Of a stretch of DNA of 64,000 nucleotides, positions 16,101 through 25,401 are shown one piece after another; the stretch's first letter is position 1; every line of letters begins with the position of its first letter. Location: contig NZ_CP018139.1 of the NCBI RefSeq assembly GCF_001886615.1, forward strand, positions 2,666,001 through 2,730,000, given 5' to 3'. The notes below the pieces were generated by a model. The model did not search any database, had not been told where the DNA came from, and saw only the letters and a program-made list of their open reading frames with translations. Both the position numbers and the translations under genes were made by a program. The stretch comes from Halomonas aestuarii. Lineage in GTDB: Bacteria > Pseudomonadota > Gammaproteobacteria > Pseudomonadales > Halomonadaceae.

Positions 16101-17075
16101 ATGCTGTTCATTACCAACCGTTTTCCCACCCAGAGCATCCGCACCCGGGTGGATCGCCCCTTCAACTTCGATCTCAAGAACAACGCGGCCAGCAACTCCG
16201 TCTACTACTGCGAGGAGGTCGGGGAGGGGCAGTACGAGGAGGTCGGCAGCAAGGCCTTCCTGCGGCGCCTCAAGGAGGCCAATGCCCGCCAGGTGCTGAT
16301 CTACATCCACGGCTTCGCCAACATGCCCGATGACGTGCTCCGCGCGACCCGCGAGTTCCAGGCCCTCTGCGATGCCAGCGAGCCCGGCGAGGTGTTGGTG
16401 GTGCCGCTGATCTGGCCGTGCGACAACGACCTGGGCATCGTGAAGGACTACTGGGACGACCAGGAGTCGGCCGACCTGAGCGCCTTCTCCTTCGCCCGGG
16501 TGCTGCAGCGCTTCCTGGACTGGCGGGAGGGCGACCAGTACGAGGCGGCCCCCACCCCCTGCCTCAAGCGCATCAACGTGCTGGCCCACTCCATGGGCAA
16601 CCGGGTGCTGAGGGAGACGCTGCGGCTGTGGCGCAAGTACTACCTGCCGGGCGGCGTGCCGCTGCTGTTTCGCAACACCTTCCTGATCGCCGCGGATATC
16701 GTCAACGAATCCCTGGAGGAGGGGCACTCCGGCGAGCCCATCACCCACGCCTCGCGCAACGTCACCGTCTACTTCGCCTCCGACGACCTGGCCCTGCGCG
16801 CCAGCAAGGCCTCGAACCTGCGCAATCGCATTGCTTCCCGTCGCCTCGGCCACTCCGGACCGGAGGACATGTCGAAGGTGGCGCGCAACGTCTTCGCCGT
16901 GGACTGCGACGACGTCAACACCCGCTACGACTTCCCCAAGGGGCACTCCTACTTCCGCTCGGGCGAGGTCTACGGCGAGCCCGGGGTGGTGTTCCTGCAC
17001 CTGTTCGGCGCGCTGCGCAGCGGCCGCGTCTTCCCCGAGGACGAGACGCGTCGCATGACCATCCTGCGTGACTGA
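16101..17075 (+). CDS. Alpha/beta hydrolase, DUF900 family
   Basis: A 324-residue protein with an alpha/beta-hydrolase core. It has VLIYIHGFANMPDDVLR (oxyanion-hole HG region), the nucleophile elbow VLAHSMGNRVLRETLR with Ser in H-S-M-G-N, and later D and H residues in VYFASDDLALRAS and KGHSYFRS. This is the DUF900 pattern of esterase-like proteins. No signal peptide is apparent, so it is probably cytoplasmic. An AGGTGATC ribosome site precedes the ATG at 16101. Substrate unknown. Confidence 0.85.
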   Translation: MLFITNRFPTQSIRTRVDRPFNFDLKNNAASNSVYYCEEVGEGQYEEVGSKAFLRRLKEANARQVLIYIHGFANMPDDVLRATREFQALCDASEPGEVLVVPLIWPCDNDLGIVKDYWDDQESADLSAFSFARVLQRFLDWREGDQYEAAPTPCLKRINVLAHSMGNRVLRETLRLWRKYYLPGGVPLLFRNTFLIAADIVNESLEEGHSGEPITHASRNVTVYFASDDLALRASKASNLRNRIASRRLGHSGPEDMSKVARNVFAVDCDDVNTRYDFPKGHSYFRSGEVYGEPGVVFLHLFGALRSGRVFPEDETRRMTILRD

Positions 17076-17100
17076 GCCCTGTTTTGAGACCTGTTTTGAG

Positions 17101-17119
17101 CCCGGGGCCTAGCCCCGGG
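17101..17119. terminator. Hairpin between convergent genes
   Basis: CCCGGGGC-CTA-GCCCCGGG is an 8-bp stem between the hydrolase stop and the convergent peptidase stop. It can serve both. Just before it, the 11-mer CCTGTTTTGAG is directly repeated. Confidence 0.55.
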
Positions 17120-17161
17120 TCGAGTCCCGGGGCGGGGTTCGGTTGCTGAGAGTTCTGCCGC

Positions 17162-17977
17162 TCAGAGCTTGGCCGCCTGCACGTGCATCCAGTCGAAGTT
17201 GCGCGTGCGGCCGAGGCTGACCCAGCCCTCTTCCTCCCAGATCTTCCACCAGGTGTCGTATTCCGGCTGGGCCAGACGGGCGCGGTCGCGCCCCCACTTG
17301 AGCCTGTTGTGAGAGGGATCCCAGTCGATGGCGATGCCCCAGGCATGGGTCGACCAGGAGGTGCCGCCCCGCTTGCGCCGCTTGTTGTAGCAGCCGCCGT
17401 AGCGGTGAAGCCCCATCTCCCTGAGCTGCTCGGGGCCGTAGTGATCGTTCACTCGCGTGAGGATGCGCGACAGGCTGTCGGCCACCATCTCGTGACAGCC
17501 GATCCCGCTCGGGTGGGTGCCGAGGTCCCAGGCGAGGCAGAGCTGCCAGGGGCAGGGGACCACCACCATCGGCGGCTTGCGGGTCGGTGAACCCAGCGCC
17601 TCCTTGAGCTCCGCTTCCCGGTACCAGCCGTTGGGATTGGCATCCAGCGGCTCCTGGTCGCGCCAGGGGGCGGGCGGCTTGCCGGTCTCCTGGATGGTGG
17701 CCAGTACCTCGGTGGCATGGTCGGTCTGGGGGCCCCACAGGCCGTCGATGGGGCCGACCTCGATCTTGCGCAGCCGGCAGGCGACCTGCAGGCAGGCGAC
17801 GGCGCGCCGCTTGTCGCTCCAGGCGTCGGCCCCCGCCGGCAGCAGGTCGGCATGGGCCTTGAGGGTGGTCTTCATCGCGGCGAGGGTCTTCGGGCCGCGA
17901 AGGCCGTCGATCTTGCCCTGGTAGCTGCCGCTCTCCTTGAGGAACCGCTGAAGGGTCCGGACGTCTGTCCTGTTCAT
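17162..17977 (-). CDS. M15-type peptidase with peptidoglycan-binding domain (endolysin-like)
   Basis: A 271-residue protein. The first part, TLQRFLKESGSYQGKIDGLRGPKTLAAMK and CLQVACRLRKIEVGPIDGLWGPQTDHAT, gives two PG_binding_1-type repeats (about residues 8-35 and 62-95). The C-terminal half carries the M15 metallopeptidase signature: STHAWGIAIDWDPSHN (zinc His and Asp) and a late FDWMHVQ (third zinc His). It would cleave peptidoglycan cross-links. There is no signal peptide, the usual situation for phage endolysins, but no other phage gene is nearby. Confidence 0.85.
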   Translation of the reverse strand: MNRTDVRTLQRFLKESGSYQGKIDGLRGPKTLAAMKTTLKAHADLLPAGADAWSDKRRAVACLQVACRLRKIEVGPIDGLWGPQTDHATEVLATIQETGKPPAPWRDQEPLDANPNGWYREAELKEALGSPTRKPPMVVVPCPWQLCLAWDLGTHPSGIGCHEMVADSLSRILTRVNDHYGPEQLREMGLHRYGGCYNKRRKRGGTSWSTHAWGIAIDWDPSHNRLKWGRDRARLAQPEYDTWWKIWEEEGWVSLGRTRNFDWMHVQAAKL

Positions 17978-18101
17978 GTCGTCATACCCCCGACGCAGGC
18001 ATCGTCGCTGCAGCCCCCGTGGCCGCGGCGTTCCCTTGCAGTCTAGAGGCTTGGCAGGACACCGCCAGGCACCCGGTGACGGTACACCTCCGGCGGACGA
18101 G

Positions 18102-18173
18102 GCGATCAGGGCGAGGGGCGATCAGGGGAGGGGCAATCAGGGATAGTAGCGATCAGGGATAGGACTGATCAGG
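18102..18173. repeat. Degenerate GCGATCAGG tandem repeat
   Basis: Five copies of GCGATCAGG or close variants begin near 18102, 18118, 18132, 18149 and 18165, a period of 14-17 bp. The last copy contains the stop codon of the response regulator gene, which reads leftward. Confidence 0.7.
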
Positions 18174-18807
18174 AAGAGGAGGGCTCGTCCGGCAGGGGAT
18201 CGACCAGCCCCAGCGCCACGCAGAGCCGCACCAGCTCGGCCAGGTTGGCGGCGCCCAGGGCCTTCATGGCGCGCAGGCGATAGACCTCCACCGTCTTGGC
18301 GCTGATGGCCAGGTGGGCGGCGATCTCGCGGCTGGTCATGCCCTCGGCCACGTGCACCAGGATCTGCTGTTCCTTCGGCCGCAGGCCCGCGTAGCGCTCG
18401 CGCAGCGCCTCGAGCCGCGCCTGGGACTGGCGACGCTGGCGGTGCCGGGCGAGGGCCTGCTGGACCGTGTCGATCAGCTGCTGGTGGTTGAAGGGCTTCT
18501 CGATGAAGTCGAAGGCGCCGGCCTTGAGCGCCTGCACGGCCATGGGCACATCGCCGTGGCCGGTCATGAAGATCACCGGCAGGTCAGGGTCGCACTCGAG
18601 CAGGCGCTGCTGCACCTGCAGGCCGGAGAGGCCGGGCATGCGCACGTCGAGCAGCACGGCGTCGAGGCGCGAGGGGGAGGCGGCGAGGAAGGCCTCGCCG
18701 TCGCCGAACGCGACGGTGGCCAGGCCCACCGAGTCCAGCAGCCAGGTCAGGGAGTCGCGCAGGGCCTGGTCGTCGTCGACCACGGCGATACATGGCTTGT
18801 CGGGCAC
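18169..18807 (-). CDS. Two-component response regulator, FixJ/LuxR type
   Basis: Encodes 212 residues from a GTG at 18807 preceded by GGAGGGG. The receiver domain has the acidic pair VVDDD, the phosphoacceptor in AVLLDVRMPGLSGLQV (Asp about residue 53), and Thr and Lys in FMTGHGDVPMAV and FIEKPF. The C-terminal LuxR-type HTH is LRPKEQQILVHVAEGMTSREIAAHLAISAKTVEVYRLRAMKAL. The family pattern is FixJ/TodT-like. It starts 31 bases after the kinase gene stops, so kinase and regulator are a cotranscribed pair. Target genes are unknown. Confidence 0.9.
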   Translation of the reverse strand: MPDKPCIAVVDDDQALRDSLTWLLDSVGLATVAFGDGEAFLAASPSRLDAVLLDVRMPGLSGLQVQQRLLECDPDLPVIFMTGHGDVPMAVQALKAGAFDFIEKPFNHQQLIDTVQQALARHRQRRQSQARLEALRERYAGLRPKEQQILVHVAEGMTSREIAAHLAISAKTVEVYRLRAMKALGAANLAELVRLCVALGLVDPLPDEPSSS

Positions 18808-18838
18808 GCGCCCCTCCGGAGGGAATTGACGATGGCTC

Positions 18839-20455
18839 TCACCGGGCCGGCGGCAGCGGCCCGGGCTCGGCGAGCAGTGTACCGGCAAAGGTGGCGCCGC
18901 CGGAACCGCCGGCCGGCGCCAGTACCAGGCGGCCGCCCATGGCCTCCATCAGCGAATGGCTGATGGCGAGCCCCATGCCGAGCCCCTCCGGGCGTCCGGA
19001 GTGGAAGGGGGCAAAGACCTGCGCGCGCTGTGCCTCCGGTACGCCGGGGCCCCGGTCGCTGACGGTGAAGCGGACCTCCCGAGGGCCCGTGCGCCGGGCG
19101 CGGATCAGCACCCGGTCGGCGCCGGGGTGATCGCGGCTCGCCTCCAGGGCGTTGAGCAGCAGGTTGACCAGCACCTGCTCCAGGGCCACCGGGTCGGCCT
19201 GCACCCGGGGCAGCGCCTCGGGCAGCTCGTGCTCGAGCGCCACCCCGGCCTGCTGGAACTGCCATTCGCACAGGCGGCAGGCGGCGTCCACCACCTCGAG
19301 CAGCGCCACCGGCCGCGGCCGGGTCTGGCCCTTGCGCACGAAGGTGCGGATATGGCGAAGCCGGTCGGCGAGGCGCTGGACCTGCTCGCTGATCCGCTCC
19401 AGCGGCAGGGCCAGGTCGCCGGCCGGGCGGGTCGGGTCGTCGGCCAGCTGCATCAGCGCGCCGCTGGCGTAGTTGGCGATGGCGCCCAGCGGCTGGTTGA
19501 GCTCGTGGGCGATGTTGGAGGCGAGCTCCCCGGTGGTCGCCAGGCGGTTGGCGTGGGCGATCTGCTCCTGGTGGCGGCGTTCCTGGGCCTCGGTGGCCTT
19601 GCGCAGGCCGATGTCGCGGTTGATCAGCGAGAGGTGGTCGGGCTCGGCGGCGGGGCCGTGGTGGGCCATCACCACGCTGAGCACCGGCACGGGCCCGCGG
19701 GGGCCCTGCATCGCCAGCTCGCCGCTCCAGGAGCCGTAGCGGGCCACGGCGGGCAGCACGATCTCGCGCAGCACGGCAAGGGACTCGCGGGTGTAGGCCT
19801 GCTCGAGGGAGAGGTGGTCGTCGTCCCGAGAGCCCTGGCGGGGGCGGGCCAGCAGTCGGCGGGCGGCCTCGTTGGAGGTGAAGATGCGCTCGTCGCCGTC
19901 GATGAACAGCACGTAGTCGGTGGTCGACTCCACCACCCGGGCCAGGCGTTCGCGGTTGGCCTCGGCGTGGATGCGCCGTCCCACGTCCCGGGAGACGCAG
20001 AGGATGTCGAGCAGCTCGCCGGTGGCGGGGTCTCGGCGGGTGCGGCTGGTGGTCTCGAACCAGACGTAGTGCCCGTCCCTGGCCCGGAAGCGGTAGGTCT
20101 GCTGGTAGAAGCCGTCGTGGTAGTAGACCCGCGGCGACTTGTTGAGCAGGTCATCGAGGTCCGCGGGATGGAAGAGCTCGTAGGCACAGACGCCGACCAG
20201 TTCCTCGGGCTCGTAGCCGAGCAGCGACCGGCATGCCGTCGAGGCGTAGAGGAAGGTGCCATCCCGGGCGTGGCGGGAGATCAGGTCGGTGGTGCTGTCG
20301 GCCAGCCACCGGTAGTGGCGCTTCTCCTCCTCCAGGGTCGCGTTGCGCTCGACGAGCGCGGCGTTGTCGGCCTCCAGCTCGGCATTTTTCGCTTCCAGCG
20401 CCAAGCAGCGCGCCCTGAGCCGCTCGTCCTCTGGTTTCCCGGCGTCGCCCGCCAT
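18839..20455 (-). CDS. PAS-domain sensor histidine kinase (FixL-like)
   Basis: A 538-residue kinase with no membrane helix. Order: a short coiled coil (about residues 18-48, LEAKNAELEADNAALVERNATLEEE), a first PAS domain (about 50-165), a second PAS domain (about 172-285), a HisKA domain with the phospho-His in NIAHELNQPLGAIANYASGAL, and a HATPase with N-box VLVNLLLNALEAS, G1 DRGPGVPE and G2 GRPEGLGMGLAISHSLMEAMGG. This FixL-like soluble layout suggests sensing of a cytoplasmic signal such as oxygen, redox or a ligand. I see no haem-ligating FixL motif. Its start shares one base with the oxygenase stop (TGATG). Confidence 0.92.
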   Translation of the reverse strand: MAGDAGKPEDERLRARCLALEAKNAELEADNAALVERNATLEEEKRHYRWLADSTTDLISRHARDGTFLYASTACRSLLGYEPEELVGVCAYELFHPADLDDLLNKSPRVYYHDGFYQQTYRFRARDGHYVWFETTSRTRRDPATGELLDILCVSRDVGRRIHAEANRERLARVVESTTDYVLFIDGDERIFTSNEAARRLLARPRQGSRDDDHLSLEQAYTRESLAVLREIVLPAVARYGSWSGELAMQGPRGPVPVLSVVMAHHGPAAEPDHLSLINRDIGLRKATEAQERRHQEQIAHANRLATTGELASNIAHELNQPLGAIANYASGALMQLADDPTRPAGDLALPLERISEQVQRLADRLRHIRTFVRKGQTRPRPVALLEVVDAACRLCEWQFQQAGVALEHELPEALPRVQADPVALEQVLVNLLLNALEASRDHPGADRVLIRARRTGPREVRFTVSDRGPGVPEAQRAQVFAPFHSGRPEGLGMGLAISHSLMEAMGGRLVLAPAGGSGGATFAGTLLAEPGPLPPAR

Positions 20456-21120
20456 CAGCGCGCCGGGTCCACGAGGCCTCCCAGCGAGGCATTGCGCCGG
20501 AACCAGCCGGCGATGCTGGCCCGCGGCAGGCGGGTGGGCAGCACCTCGTGGGGCACGCTGTCGGAGAGGAAGCAGGCGAAGGTGCCGGCCTGCGGTCGCA
20601 CCCGCGCCACCTCACGCTCCGGGTCCTCGGCGTCGAAGATCACCATCTCGCCGCCGCCGTCGTCGGGCCAGTCGGGGTTCAGGTAGCCCACGGTGGAGAC
20701 CACCCGGTTGGCGCGGCCGCGGAAGCTGTCGAGGTGGCGCCGGTAGAAGGCGCCGGGCGGGTAGTGGGCGAAGTGCGCCTCGTACTCGAAGAGGCCCAGG
20801 AAGAGCGCCTGGTTGAGCTCCTGCTGCAGCTCGCCCATGGCCTCGAGGTAGCGGCGCCTGGCCTGGCTCTCGCGGTCCAGCCAGCGAATGGCGTCGCCGC
20901 GGATGTCCCGGCGCAGGGCATGCTCCTGGCCACGGCCGATGCCGGCGGCGTCCAGGGCCTCCTGGTCGGCCATGGCGCCGAGCTCCTGGTACAGCTCGGC
21001 GCACAGCTCGGCGGGGATGAAGTCCTCGCCGACGTACCAGCCGTTCTCCACCAGGGCATCGACCAGCTCGGCCAGACGCTCGCGGGGCAGGGCGGTGGCG
21101 AAGGCGTCACTCTGCATCAT
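20455..21120 (-). CDS. 2OG-Fe(II) oxygenase family protein
   Basis: A 221-residue prolyl-4-hydroxylase-like dioxygenase. The facial triad is recognisable as FYRRHLDSF (His, Asp about residues 102-104) and DSVPHEVLP (second His), followed by RASIAGWFRR, whose Arg would bind 2-oxoglutarate. Upstream, FIPAELCAELYQEL is the usual lead-in of this group. The substrate is unknown; relatives hydroxylate proteins or small molecules. It overlaps the Nudix gene by 4 nt upstream and touches the kinase gene downstream, so the four genes form one unit. Coupling of a 2OG/O2-dependent enzyme to a FixL-like kinase is suggestive but unproven. Confidence 0.87.
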   Translation of the reverse strand: MMQSDAFATALPRERLAELVDALVENGWYVGEDFIPAELCAELYQELGAMADQEALDAAGIGRGQEHALRRDIRGDAIRWLDRESQARRRYLEAMGELQQELNQALFLGLFEYEAHFAHYPPGAFYRRHLDSFRGRANRVVSTVGYLNPDWPDDGGGEMVIFDAEDPEREVARVRPQAGTFACFLSDSVPHEVLPTRLPRASIAGWFRRNASLGGLVDPAR

Positions 21121-21737
21121 GGACGGGTGACTCCGCGTTCGGGGAGGTAGAGCAGTTCCCCCGGCGGGCGCTTGAAGAGGCTGATCGGCATCTCGAACCC
21201 CTCGGCGAGAAGCTCCACCAGCATCATGGCCGAGAGCCCCCAGATCACGTGGCCGTCGGTGCTGTAGCTGGGCACGTAGTAGTCACGGCCGTCCACCCGG
21301 ATCACGTCGGTATGGGTGCGCTGGTCCTCCAGGAAGTGTGACAGCGGCACCTCGAAGATGGCATCGAGCTCGCTGGGGTCGGGGGTCAGCGGCAGGTCGG
21401 GCGGGATAACGCCCACCCAGGGCGTGACCCGCAGGCCGTGCAGCGAGATCACGTCCGACAGCCGGCCGAGCAGCTCCACGCGCTCCGGGGGCAGGGCGAT
21501 CTCCTCCCGGGACTCGCGCAGGGCCGTGGCCAGCAGGTCGGCGTCCTGGGGTTCGCGCTTGCCGCCGGGGAAGGCCACCTGGCCGCTGTGGGTGTTGAGG
21601 TGATCGGCGCGCCGGGTGAACAGCAGGGTCGGTTCGGGCCGGTCGACGATGGGCAGCAGCACCGCCGCCTCGGGCAGGCGCAGCCCGACCCGGCGCGGCC
21701 GGTGTGCTTGCAGGCGTTCGCGAAGGTTATCTAACAT
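21117..21737 (-). CDS. CoA pyrophosphatase-like Nudix hydrolase (NudL-like)
   Basis: Encodes 206 residues from the ATG at 21737 (MLDNLRERLQAHRPRRVGLRLPEAAVLLPIVD). The Nudix box reads GGKREPQDADLLATALRESREEIAL. Just before it is HLNTHSGQVAFPGG, the extended UPF0035/NudL signature found in CoA diphosphatases. It would split CoA or a related dinucleotide into phosphopantetheine and nucleotide products. The frame continues upstream to 21842, but that part is divergent-promoter DNA. It is the first gene of the minus-strand unit with the oxygenase and the two-component pair. Confidence 0.87.
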   Translation of the reverse strand: MLDNLRERLQAHRPRRVGLRLPEAAVLLPIVDRPEPTLLFTRRADHLNTHSGQVAFPGGKREPQDADLLATALRESREEIALPPERVELLGRLSDVISLHGLRVTPWVGVIPPDLPLTPDPSELDAIFEVPLSHFLEDQRTHTDVIRVDGRDYYVPSYSTDGHVIWGLSAMMLVELLAEGFEMPISLFKRPPGELLYLPERGVTRP

Positions 21738-21840
21738 GGGGTTTCCATCGGGTTTGACTCCTTCTACTCGGCCGCCATTAGCGGCGTCAAGCCTTGACCG
21801 GGCGGCCGTCATGCCGCCCTCCGGCCTGCCAGGGAGCGCC

Positions 21841-22398
21841 ATGAACTTCTGCAGCCACTGTGGCCATACCGTGCGCTTCGCGATCCCTTCCGGGGACGAT
21901 CGCCCCCGCTACTGCTGCGACGAGTGCGGGACCATCCACTACCAGAATCCGCGCATCGTCGCCGGCACCCTGCCGGTGAGCGGCAGCCGGGTGCTGCTCT
22001 GTCGCCGGGCCATCTCCCCTCGCAAGGGGTACTGGACCCTGCCGGCGGGCTACATGGAGAACGCCGAGACCACCGTCGAGGCGGCGGCCCGGGAGACCCG
22101 CGAGGAGGCCTGCGCGGAGGTCGAGATCCACGGCCTCTACACCCTCATCAACCTGCCGCACATCAACCAGGTCTACATGATCTTCCGCGCCGACCTCGAC
22201 GGCGGCTTCGACGCCGGCCCCGAGAGCCTGGAGGTGGCGCTGTTCGAGGAGCACGAGATTCCCTGGGGCGAACTCGCCTTCCCGACCATCGAGCGCACCC
22301 TGCGCCACTTCTACGACGATCGGCGGGAGGATGCCTTCCCCCTGCACGTCAGCGACATCACCCCCGAGGACCGCGAGCGCTACTTTGGCAGCGCCTGA
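21841..22398 (+). CDS. Nudix hydrolase with N-terminal zinc ribbon
   Basis: A 185-residue protein. A four-Cys ribbon, CSHCGHTVRF...YCCDECG (about residues 4-30), precedes IHYQNPRIVAGTLPV and the Nudix box GYMENAETTVEAAARETREEACAEV (about residues 73-97). This layout is typical of a NudC-like family widespread in gammaproteobacteria; the enzymes attack nucleoside diphosphate derivatives, exact substrate uncertain. The ATG at 21841 follows an AGGGAGCGCC ribosome site. Divergent from the other Nudix gene across about 100 bases. Confidence 0.87.
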   Translation: MNFCSHCGHTVRFAIPSGDDRPRYCCDECGTIHYQNPRIVAGTLPVSGSRVLLCRRAISPRKGYWTLPAGYMENAETTVEAAARETREEACAEVEIHGLYTLINLPHINQVYMIFRADLDGGFDAGPESLEVALFEEHEIPWGELAFPTIERTLRHFYDDRREDAFPLHVSDITPEDRERYFGSA

Positions 22399-22421
22399 AC
22401 GAGGGGCAGCGCCTGACCCCC

Positions 22422-23604
<1,183 letters not shown>

Positions 23605-23767
23605 GGGGTGTACTCCTCTGTTCCGGTGGTCCCGCCTGCCGTTGTGCCATATCGAGGCCCTCGCGTCAGCCATCCCCGCCACGGAGCGCCTCCCGACAGG
23701 GCGCATCTCCCGACAGGGCGCTACGGGCGGCCGCGTCGCGTGGAGGAAAATAATACTTGTCCAATAT

Positions 23768-23793
23768 CTGTACACTGTCTAAGTTGTGTACAG
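23768..23793. promoter_or_regulatory. Palindrome upstream of the fasciclin gene
   Basis: CTGTACA-N12-TGTACAG is a perfect 7-bp inverted repeat about 85 bases before the fasciclin start, in an AT-richer patch that follows TTGTCCAATAT. It is probably an operator of the fasciclin promoter. The binding regulator is not identified. Confidence 0.5.
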
Positions 23794-23878
23794 GTTGAGG
23801 CGCAGAGCCTACCGACCCGTCAGTGAACTGACCCACCGGGCATGTGCCCGAGTAAGCCACCAAGAGGAATGCCTGACC

Positions 23879-24388
23879 ATGAAGACCTTCACCAATCCCG
23901 TGACTCATTTCTTTGCCGCCGGTGCGGTAGCTCTGTTCGTCGCCGGCTGCGCCCAGGCCGATCACCATGGCATGAAGCAGAAGGACATCGTCGACACCGC
24001 CGTCGAGGCGGGGCAGTTCGAGACCCTGGTGGCTGCGGTGCAGGCGGCCGACCTGGTCGATACGCTGAAGAGCGAAGGGCCCTTCACCGTCTTCGCCCCC
24101 ACCGACGAGGCCTTCGCCGCCCTGCCGGAAGGCACCGTCGAGGATCTCCTCAAGCCGGAGAACAAGGAGACCCTGCAGGCCGTGCTGACCTATCACGTCG
24201 TGCCCGGCAAGATCATGGCCGCCGATGCCATGGCGGCCGACAGCGCCACCACCGTGCAGGGCCAGGACATCACCATCACCACCATGGATGGTAGCGTCAT
24301 GATCGACGACGCCACCGTGATCTCGGCCGACATCGGTGCCAGCAACGGCGTCATCCACGTGATCGACAGCGTGCTGATGCCCGAGTGA
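23879..24388 (+). CDS. Fasciclin domain lipoprotein
   Basis: A 169-residue protein. The N-terminus [26 protein letters not shown] is a lipoprotein signal with lipobox VAGC (Cys about residue 24). One fasciclin (FAS1) domain fills the rest: [56 protein letters not shown], with [10 protein letters not shown] and [16 protein letters not shown]1 proteins act in adhesion or stress responses at the cell surface. It is a single gene followed by a strong terminator. Confidence 0.93.
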   Translation: MKTFTNPVTHFFAAGAVALFVAGCAQADHHGMKQKDIVDTAVEAGQFETLVAAVQAADLVDTLKSEGPFTVFAPTDEAFAALPEGTVEDLLKPENKETLQAVLTYHVVPGKIMAADAMAADSATTVQGQDITITTMDGSVMIDDATVISADIGASNGVIHVIDSVLMPE

Positions 24389-24444
24389 TCCCGGGGGCTC
24401 TCGGCCCCAGCCTTGCCCCTATATCCCCTGAATGTCCCTTCTGG

Positions 24445-24469
24445 CCGCCCCCTCGGGCGGTCTTTTTTT
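24445..24469 (+). terminator. Rho-independent terminator after the fasciclin gene
   Basis: The stem CCGCCC / GGGCGG is followed directly by TCTTTTTTT. This is a textbook intrinsic terminator about 57 bases past the stop codon. Confidence 0.88.
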
Positions 24470-24557
24470 GGTCCCATGAGTGGAGCGAGCGGCTTTGACA
24501 GCGCCGCGGGTTCTGGCGACCCTCGGGGGATCGTCAACGGGGGAGGGGGTGACATCC

Positions 24558-25400
24558 ATGGAACGGTCTCTGCAGCGCCTGCTGGCCTCGGCCGGCCTCA
24601 CGCCACGGGGGGAGCCTCGGCCCCTGGGCGGCGGCGACATCGCCGAGGTCCATCGCCTGGCGACCGACCAGGGGGCGGTGGTGATCAAGCGCGACGACCC
24701 CGAGCGGCTCTCTGGTGAGGCCGATGGCCTGAGGGCGCTGCGCGATGCCGGCACCCGGCTGGTCGTGCCCGAGGTGCTGGCCGAGGGCGATGGCTGGCTG
24801 GTGATGGAGGCGCTGGAGACGGGGGGCTCACGCCGGGACGAGGCGAGCCTGGGGGAGGGGCTGCGAGACCTTCACGCCTGCGTCGGCGACGCCCATGGCT
24901 GGCCGCGCGACAACGCCTGCGGCCACACCCCACAGCCCAATGCGCCGATGGCCGACGGTCGCGCCTTCCAGCGCGAGCGTCGCCTGCTGCCCCTCGCCGA
25001 GGCCTGCCAGGCGCGGGGGCGGATGGGCGGCGACCTGCGCCATCGCCTCGAGGCCGTCGCCCACGGGCTCGAGGCCTGGCTGCCGGACGCCCCGGCGAGC
25101 CTCGTCCATGGCGATCTGTGGTCGGGCAACGTGCTCTTCACGACCCGGGGGCCGGCGATCATCGACCCGGCGGTCTATCGCCACTATCCCGAGGTGGACC
25201 TGGCCATGCTGACGCTGTTCGGCTCGCCGGGTGAGGCGTTCTTCGAGGCCTACTGGAACGGAAACCGCCCCGGCGATTGGCCGAGGCGGGAAGTCCTGTT
25301 CCAGTTGTATCCGCTGCTGAATCACCTGCTGATGTTCGGCAGCGGCTACCGGGGCGCCGTGGAGCGCACGCTGGGAAGGCTCGAGGCGGAAGCCGGCTGA
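24558..25400 (+). CDS. Fructosamine kinase family protein
   Basis: Encodes 280 residues from the ATG at 24558 after a GGGAGGGGG ribosome site. The kinase fold of the aminoglycoside-phosphotransferase type shows as GGGDIAEVHRL (nucleotide loop), VVIKRDDP (Lys), the catalytic loop SLVHGDLWSGNVLF and metal-binding IIDPAVYRHYPEVDLAM. The late block EAFFEAYWN is typical of fructosamine-3-kinases, which phosphorylate glycated amines so they decompose. There is one base between its stop and the convergent cyanase stop. Confidence 0.9.
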   Translation: MERSLQRLLASAGLTPRGEPRPLGGGDIAEVHRLATDQGAVVIKRDDPERLSGEADGLRALRDAGTRLVVPEVLAEGDGWLVMEALETGGSRRDEASLGEGLRDLHACVGDAHGWPRDNACGHTPQPNAPMADGRAFQRERRLLPLAEACQARGRMGGDLRHRLEAVAHGLEAWLPDAPASLVHGDLWSGNVLFTTRGPAIIDPAVYRHYPEVDLAMLTLFGSPGEAFFEAYWNGNRPGDWPRREVLFQLYPLLNHLLMFGSGYRGAVERTLGRLEAEAG

Positions 25401-25401
25401 C

